A stretch of DNA of 64,000 bases, taken from assembly GCF_001592735.1 (NCBI RefSeq), contig NZ_LUKE01000006.1, positions 124,001-188,000 of the forward strand, given 5' to 3'. The translations under genes and the position numbers were made by a program. Numbering within the stretch: the stretch's first letter is position 1; each line of letters starts with the position of its first letter. Below, piece after piece: positions 59,020 through 64,000 of the stretch. Source of the stretch: Bdellovibrio bacteriovorus (GTDB lineage Bacteria; Bdellovibrionota; Bdellovibrionia; Bdellovibrionales; Bdellovibrionaceae). The notes beneath the pieces were generated by a model. The model did not search any database. It saw only the letters and a list, made by a program, of their open reading frames with translations, and was not told the origin of the DNA.

Positions 59020-60438
59020 ATGAAAAGACTGTTTATATTTTCTCTGACGCCACTTTTCGTTTTACCTTTGGTTTCTTGCTCAAGCTCTTCATCTAAAAAA
59101 ACGGATGCGCCGCCGGCGGGATATGTATCGAAGGGAACCAGCACTTTCCAATTACAACCGTTTAAAGAAGTGACTTTAGAAAATGGTTTAAAAATTTATT
59201 ATATCCGCGATACTTCCTTGCCTCGCGTAAGTATGACGATGATGTTTAAGACGGGCACGATGCAAGAGGCCGCCAACCTTGCGGGTTTAAACTCTTTGAC
59301 GGCGTACTTGTTAGAGCAGGGCACAATCAAGCGCAATGCGATGCAAATTGCCGATGATTTTGGTCAGATGGGTTCGTCTTTAGATATCAACCCAGGCTCT
59401 GATGTGACTACGGTGTATGCCGATTCTTTAAGTACGCAAAGTGATACGTTGTTAGATCTTTTTTCTGATGTGACAATGAATCCGGCCTTTAAGGACGCCG
59501 AGATCAATCGCATTCGTGCACAGATGAGCGCGGCTTTGCAAAAAAAGATCGACAACCCGTCAGAATACGCCAACCGCCAAATGGATCAGTTCCTTTTCGG
59601 AAATCATCCTTATGGTCGTGATGAAAACGGCACTCAAGAAGGATTAAGAGCTTCGCGCAAACAAGAAATCATTCGTCATTATTTAACTTTTTATCGTCCC
59701 AACAATGCGACCTTAGCGGTGGTGGGAAAGTTCGGTGACGACTTTGAAGGCAAAGTGCAAGCGGCCTTCTCTAAATGGTCTCGTCGTACTATTCCGGTGG
59801 TGCAGGTGGAAGCGCCGCCTGCGATTGAAGGAATTCGGGTGAGACTCGTTCTTAAAAAGGGTTTGCAACAGACCCAGATCCGCATTTCTGAACTGGGTAT
59901 TGCGCGCAACAATGATGACTTCTTAAGGCTGCGCTTAGCTAACGAGTCTTTAGGGGGTGGTTTTGCAAGCCGCTTAAATCAGAAGGTGCGTGATGATCTG
60001 GGTTTGACCTATTCCATCAGTTCAAGCTTTGAGGCTAGGAAAGATCGCGGCAGTTTTGATATCGCGACTTTTACGAAAAATGAATCTGCCGGAAAAACCT
60101 TGGATGAAACCCTGGCCGTGCTTTCGAGCTATCTAGAAACCGGGGCCGATGAAAAAGAAATCGCGGCTTCACGCAATCAATTGATTGGCCAGTTCCCAAG
60201 AGCGATCGAAACGGCAGACCGTTTGGCTTACAATTTGTTGGCGTTGGATTTTTACGGGATCTCGATTGATTATCTGACCAACTATAACAAAACGGTTTCG
60301 TCAATTTCCGCCAAAGAGGCGCATGCGGCGATCAAAAAAGCGTTAAACTCTCAAAACGTGAAAGTTTTGGTGTATGGCGATGAAAAGATCGCGGCGCAAT
60401 TTGAAAAATACAAACCAGAAATTGTCAGAATTAAATAA
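59020..60438 (+). CDS. M16-family protease partner lacking the zinc motif (lipoprotein)
   Basis: A lipoprotein signal (IFSLTPLFVLPLVSCSSSSS, lipobox LVSC) tethers the protein to a membrane. It has the M16 fold, but where HxxEH should be there is LNSLTAYLLEQ, so it lacks the zinc ligands. The C-terminal half carries LRLANESLGGGFASRL and VRDDLGLTYSISSSF (the Arg/Tyr-containing region of M16 partners). It therefore probably supports the active subunit upstream, 3 bases away. Its 472 residues are normal. Confidence 0.9.
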   Translation: MKRLFIFSLTPLFVLPLVSCSSSSSKKTDAPPAGYVSKGTSTFQLQPFKEVTLENGLKIYYIRDTSLPRVSMTMMFKTGTMQEAANLAGLNSLTAYLLEQGTIKRNAMQIADDFGQMGSSLDINPGSDVTTVYADSLSTQSDTLLDLFSDVTMNPAFKDAEINRIRAQMSAALQKKIDNPSEYANRQMDQFLFGNHPYGRDENGTQEGLRASRKQEIIRHYLTFYRPNNATLAVVGKFGDDFEGKVQAAFSKWSRRTIPVVQVEAPPAIEGIRVRLVLKKGLQQTQIRISELGIARNNDDFLRLRLANESLGGGFASRLNQKVRDDLGLTYSISSSFEARKDRGSFDIATFTKNESAGKTLDETLAVLSSYLETGADEKEIAASRNQLIGQFPRAIETADRLAYNLLALDFYGISIDYLTNYNKTVSSISAKEAHAAIKKALNSQNVKVLVYGDEKIAAQFEKYKPEIVRIK

Positions 60439-60460
60439 GTATTGAATATTTATAAAATTA

Positions 60461-60493
60461 AAAAGCCCCGCACGACAATGCGGGGCTTTTTTT
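60461..60493. terminator. Strong bidirectional terminator between the M16 pair and the His-rich lipoprotein
   Basis: AAAAGCCCCGCA (60461-60472) pairs perfectly over 12 bp with TGCGGGGCTTTT (60479-60490), followed by more T. Confidence 0.9.
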
Positions 60494-60824
60494 ATTTTTT
60501 CTTAGGTGGTTGGGGATGACATTCTAGCTTGGCCTCCGGTCCGTGCGGCAGACAAGTTCCACGAATAACATCTTTGCGAGGGGTTTGAAACATACACTTT
60601 TCATCCTGCTTTTTGTTTTCGCAAGCTTTAAGAGCCTCTGGGGGCGCTGGCGGATGTTCGTGGTCATGATGATGATGATCATGTGGTGGCGGTGGTGCCG
60701 GGGGAGTCACGCTGCCCTCTACCGGAGCTTGCGGGTGAATGGCGGTGGGCTCGGTCGGCTTGGAACTACAGCCCATGAGCAGGGCCATCAAAGTTGCAGA
60801 TAAAATGACAGATTGTTTTTTCAT
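60492..60824 (-). CDS. His/Pro-rich lipoprotein (110 aa)
   Basis: A lipoprotein signal (VILSATLMALLMGCSS, lipobox LMGC) is followed by a Pro-rich linker and a His/Asp/Pro block (PPPPHDHHHHDHEHPPAPPE) around residues 45-65. A Cys-containing tail (KACENKKQDEKCMF, GTCLPHG, LECHPQPP) follows. The His/Cys pattern suggests metal binding (Ni, Zn or Cu). Function is not recognised. The stop codon lies just inside the terminator T-run. Confidence 0.74.
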   Translation of the reverse strand: MKKQSVILSATLMALLMGCSSKPTEPTAIHPQAPVEGSVTPPAPPPPHDHHHHDHEHPPAPPEALKACENKKQDEKCMFQTPRKDVIRGTCLPHGPEAKLECHPQPPKKK

Positions 60825-60946
60825 AAAGCTTCCTTCCTTTTAAGAATCTTTTCCAACTTAAGGGCGAGCCTAAAGTGATGCAATGGGATTGGTTTTTTTA
60901 GGGGGGAAGTTTGCTAAGGGGCAAAGAATTGAGAGAGGGCTCAAAT

Positions 60947-60978
60947 AAAAAAGCCCCGCTTTAGTGACGAGGCTTTTT
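60947..60978. terminator. Terminator for the gene at 61003
   Basis: AAAAAGCC/GGCTTTTT with an inner CG/CG pair (60947-60978), both flanks T/A-rich. It lies about 25 bases past the minus-strand stop. Confidence 0.75.
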
Positions 60979-61002
60979 GAATTCAGTAAAGAATGAGGCG
61001 GC

Positions 61003-61725
61003 TTATTTTTTCTTTTTCTTTTTAGCGCGAAGGAAGATGATCGCTCCTAAGGCGGCAAGGATTAAAGCGCCTAGCAGAAGCAGGGTCTTGTTGCCACCTT
61101 TGGCTTCTTCCATGCCATCACCTTGAAGCATATCCGCTGGCATGGCGGATCCAATCGGGCCCCCCAATGTTTCAGAACCGGGACGAATAGGTCCTAATTC
61201 GGGCTTCATCAACAGATTTTTCGACGCGATTACTCGCAGACTCATGACCGCTTTAAAGAAGTCTTGGCTGTATTTCGTGTAATATTGCTTGTGTGCACTG
61301 AAGGTGACAAGGATCGCGATTTTATCTTTGATCGTCGCCAAGTAACGGGTGAAATAGTTCCCGACTTCCGACCCCAAGTGAAGGGAGTCGATCCAGGTTT
61401 GGTCATTGATTTGAACACTTTTGGCCTTATAAACGATTTTAGACTCTCCTGAGCCGCCACGACCGGTCAAAGCAATCGGAGAGTTTAAGTGAGACTCATA
61501 AAGAGCAAAGGTGTCCGTGGGACCGACTTCTTTAGCCGTTAAGATGATGATGGCTTCTTTAGATTCTTTGGTTTGCTCGCTTCGGCAGACCCATTCGGTT
61601 TGTTCCAGGTTGCATTTCCAAGTCTCGGGCATTTCAAAAGCGATGTAGGCATTACGAAAGACTTTTGCTTGAGCGCTAAAACTGAGTAGAATGATGGCGA
61701 GCGATGCGAACAAACGTAACTTCAT
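61003..61725 (-). CDS. Secreted protein with C-terminal membrane anchor (240 aa)
   Basis: Met 61725 (GAGG before it) gives a signal peptide (FASLAIILLSFSAQA), whereas the frame upstream to 61794 would mask it. The mature part (NAYIAFEMPETWKCN, VCRSEQTKESKEAIIILTAKE) is beta-rich with two Cys. A Gly/Pro linker leads to a C-terminal membrane helix (LLLLGALILAALGAIIFL) and KKKKKK. This resembles small envelope proteins with a MYXO-CTERM-like or GlyGly-CTERM-like end, though no sorting motif is clear. It is divergent from the LysR gene. Confidence 0.7.
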   Translation of the reverse strand: MKLRLFASLAIILLSFSAQAKVFRNAYIAFEMPETWKCNLEQTEWVCRSEQTKESKEAIIILTAKEVGPTDTFALYESHLNSPIALTGRGGSGESKIVYKAKSVQINDQTWIDSLHLGSEVGNYFTRYLATIKDKIAILVTFSAHKQYYTKYSQDFFKAVMSLRVIASKNLLMKPELGPIRPGSETLGGPIGSAMPADMLQGDGMEEAKGGNKTLLLLGALILAALGAIIFLRAKKKKKK

Positions 61726-61749
61726 GCAGACCTCGGCTGGTTTATTTAC

Positions 61750-61768
61750 ACTCCGACGCTGTCGGAGT
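61750..61768. promoter_or_regulatory. Palindromic operator at the divergent LysR promoter
   Basis: ACTCCGAC (61750-61757), GCT, GTCGGAGT (61761-61768) form a perfect 8-bp inverted repeat. A consensus -10 TATAAT (61784-61789) for the LysR gene lies 15 bases after it, so the palindrome covers its -35 position. Confidence 0.62.
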
Positions 61769-61831
61769 AGAATTTTTATTAAGTATAATAACAAAATCGC
61801 CTGTGTTCAAAGCTCAAAGGAGAAAAATCCG

Positions 61832-62737
61832 GTGAAGAACTTATATCAGCTGACAACATTTGTGACAGTCATTAGTGAGGGCAGTATGACAGCGGCGGCT
61901 GACAAGCTTTACTTGACCCAACCGGCGGTTTCTCAGCAAATTCGCAACCTAGAGGAAGATCTAGGTGTAGAGTTGCTGGTAAGAGGCGTAAGATCGATTA
62001 AAGCCACTCCTCAAGGGGAGGTCTTATACGAATACGCTAAGAAAATTATCAATCTGACACAACAAGCGGAAATCGCCATTAAATCCATCGGCAATCACAT
62101 GAAGGGTCAATTGCGCATTGGAACTTTGAACTCCTTAGGCCTGCACTTGATGAGTCCCATCGTGGGACGACTGATGCGCCACAACCCAGAGCTGATGTTA
62201 AAGGTCGATTATGGCCGGGGCGAAGACCTTATTAAAAGTTTCAAAAAAGGCAGTTACGATATTTTGATTCTTCCGGATGTGAAAGAAGAGTTCGGGACGG
62301 AGCTTGATGGCTGCGAACAAAAATTTGTAGCCAAAGAAGAAATGTGGCTTGTTGGATCTAACAAAGATGAAAAAATGCCTCAGCAAATCAGCTTGAAAGA
62401 ACTGGGCGAGTTTCCTTTGGTGAATTTCACCGATGAATTCCCGGGCTTTAATAATCTGGTGAACGAAAAAATGAAGTCTGCAAACATCGAAGTGCCAGCG
62501 GTCTTTGAATCGGCCAACGTGGGGACTTTGAAGCGCGTGATTGAGCTTGGTTTGGGGTGGGGATTTCTGCCCGCACATTCCATTAAAAAACAAGTTCGTT
62601 CGGGTCGCTTAAATCGCGTGTACGTCAAAGACATGCATTATGAAATAGATTTGATGTTCTATTTCCGTAAGGGTTCGGAAAATAAAGCGTTGGTAGAAGT
62701 CTTCTACCAAACTATGGCCCAACAGGAAAAAGGCTGA
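61832..62737 (+). CDS. LysR-family transcriptional regulator
   Basis: The N-terminal winged HTH reads FVTVISEGSMTAAADKLYLT, QPAVSQQIRNLEEDLG, with the following RSIKATPQGE. The C-terminal 200 residues are the LysR effector-binding domain. GTG 61832, 8 bases after AAAGGAG (61817-61823), is the likely start. The frame continues far upstream without a ribosome site and is rejected. It probably controls itself and the divergent gene at 61725 through the palindrome at 61750. Confidence 0.93.
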   Translation: MKNLYQLTTFVTVISEGSMTAAADKLYLTQPAVSQQIRNLEEDLGVELLVRGVRSIKATPQGEVLYEYAKKIINLTQQAEIAIKSIGNHMKGQLRIGTLNSLGLHLMSPIVGRLMRHNPELMLKVDYGRGEDLIKSFKKGSYDILILPDVKEEFGTELDGCEQKFVAKEEMWLVGSNKDEKMPQQISLKELGEFPLVNFTDEFPGFNNLVNEKMKSANIEVPAVFESANVGTLKRVIELGLGWGFLPAHSIKKQVRSGRLNRVYVKDMHYEIDLMFYFRKGSENKALVEVFYQTMAQQEKG

Positions 62738-62743
62738 CGGGCC

Positions 62744-62858
62744 GTTGAAAAACGGCCATCTGACTGCGTTGTGCGGTTCGCACTTGCTCTCCGGCGTACT
62801 GCGAGTACGTCTGCGTGGCAGCGCGAATCCTCCGCCTTGCATCTGGACATTTTTGAAC
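62744..62858. repeat. Long imperfect inverted repeat element
   Basis: The left arm GTTGAAAAACGGCCATCTG (62744-62762) pairs imperfectly with the right arm CATCTGGACATTTTTGAAC (62840-62858). Inner arms TTGTGCGG/CGCAC and CGTACTGCGAGTACG form nested loops. It has the form of dispersed intergenic palindromes of proteobacteria. It lies between the LysR gene and the dehydrogenase. Confidence 0.66.
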
Positions 62859-62913
62859 GACCCTCGGTTTCGCGTATTTTTTAATCTCTCCGTTTTCAAT
62901 TTATGGCTATGGC

Positions 62914-64000
<1,087 letters not shown>

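Noticed and set aside
61691-61831. Upstream extension of the LysR gene
   Set aside because: It runs through the promoter and operator region without a ribosome site, and the homologous HTH begins at GTG 61832.

Overview
The window looks like chromosomal DNA of a Bdellovibrio-type predatory bacterium (Bdellovibrionota). This rests on recognisable protein families, not on a database search. The families include TIGR02147/DUF4423 regulators, TIGR02285-type periplasmic proteins, several L,D-transpeptidase and M74 murein enzymes, a GldA/GldF/GldG-like ABC cassette, a FliL-like protein, and many secreted or lipoprotein ORFs of unknown function. Base composition looks moderate and even. Genes are tightly packed, often with 1 to 4 base overlaps. 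I see no rRNA, tRNA, CRISPR array, transposase or prophage module.

Layout. 1-3.6 kb: the 3' end of a PhoR-like histidine kinase, an RsmB/NOP2-like RNA methyltransferase, a tiny lipoprotein-like ORF, and an NFACT-family protein. 3.7-10.7 kb: an ABC-2/GldG/DUF4340 operon running into a GHMP kinase, a DUF429 protein and a methyltransferase, facing a CorA transporter. 10.7-18.6 kb: cell-envelope and secreted genes (M74 murein endopeptidase on a K/E/P stalk, App1-like HAD protein, AgmX/TonB-C protein, SecG, SASA esterase). 18.7-21 kb: tmk-holB-tatD. 21.1-27.4 kb: a kinase-receiver-PP2C-like fusion, then three secreted paralogues sharing a beta-rich domain. 27.5-30.9 kb: gap-pgk-MAPEG-tpiA. 31-38.5 kb: L,D-transpeptidase, AsnS, IlvA, a cluster of two small Cys-rich repeat proteins with XRE and DUF4423 regulators, and a secreted MsrA. 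38.6-43.3 kb: a reduced HyuA/HyuB-like pair, HisC and Cmk. 43.3-48.2 kb: TapT (DTW), a small S4-like protein, a DUF938 methyltransferase and two tandem SBP-like proteins. 48.4-52.7 kb: rpsA, sppA, a HIT protein and a rhomboid. 52.8-60.8 kb: a secreted caspase-fold candidate, a YkuD protein, FliL-like, and an active/inactive M16 protease pair. 60.8-64 kb: a membrane-anchored secreted protein divergent from a LysR regulator, then a class III alcohol dehydrogenase running off the end.

The housekeeping blocks (tmk-holB-tatD, gap-pgk-tpiA, cmk, rpsA, asnS) are conventional. The less explained material is mainly secreted: the beta-rich/SH3-like triplet at 23.9-27.4 kb, the Cys-module/XRE/DUF4423 cluster at 35.0-37.9 kb, and the predicted secreted caspase-like protein at 54.8-55.8 kb. 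Two kinds of palindromic repeat are present, and one copy has been absorbed into the HIT coding sequence. Several small inverted repeats sit at promoters (15.9, 30.9 and 61.75 kb) and are good operator candidates.
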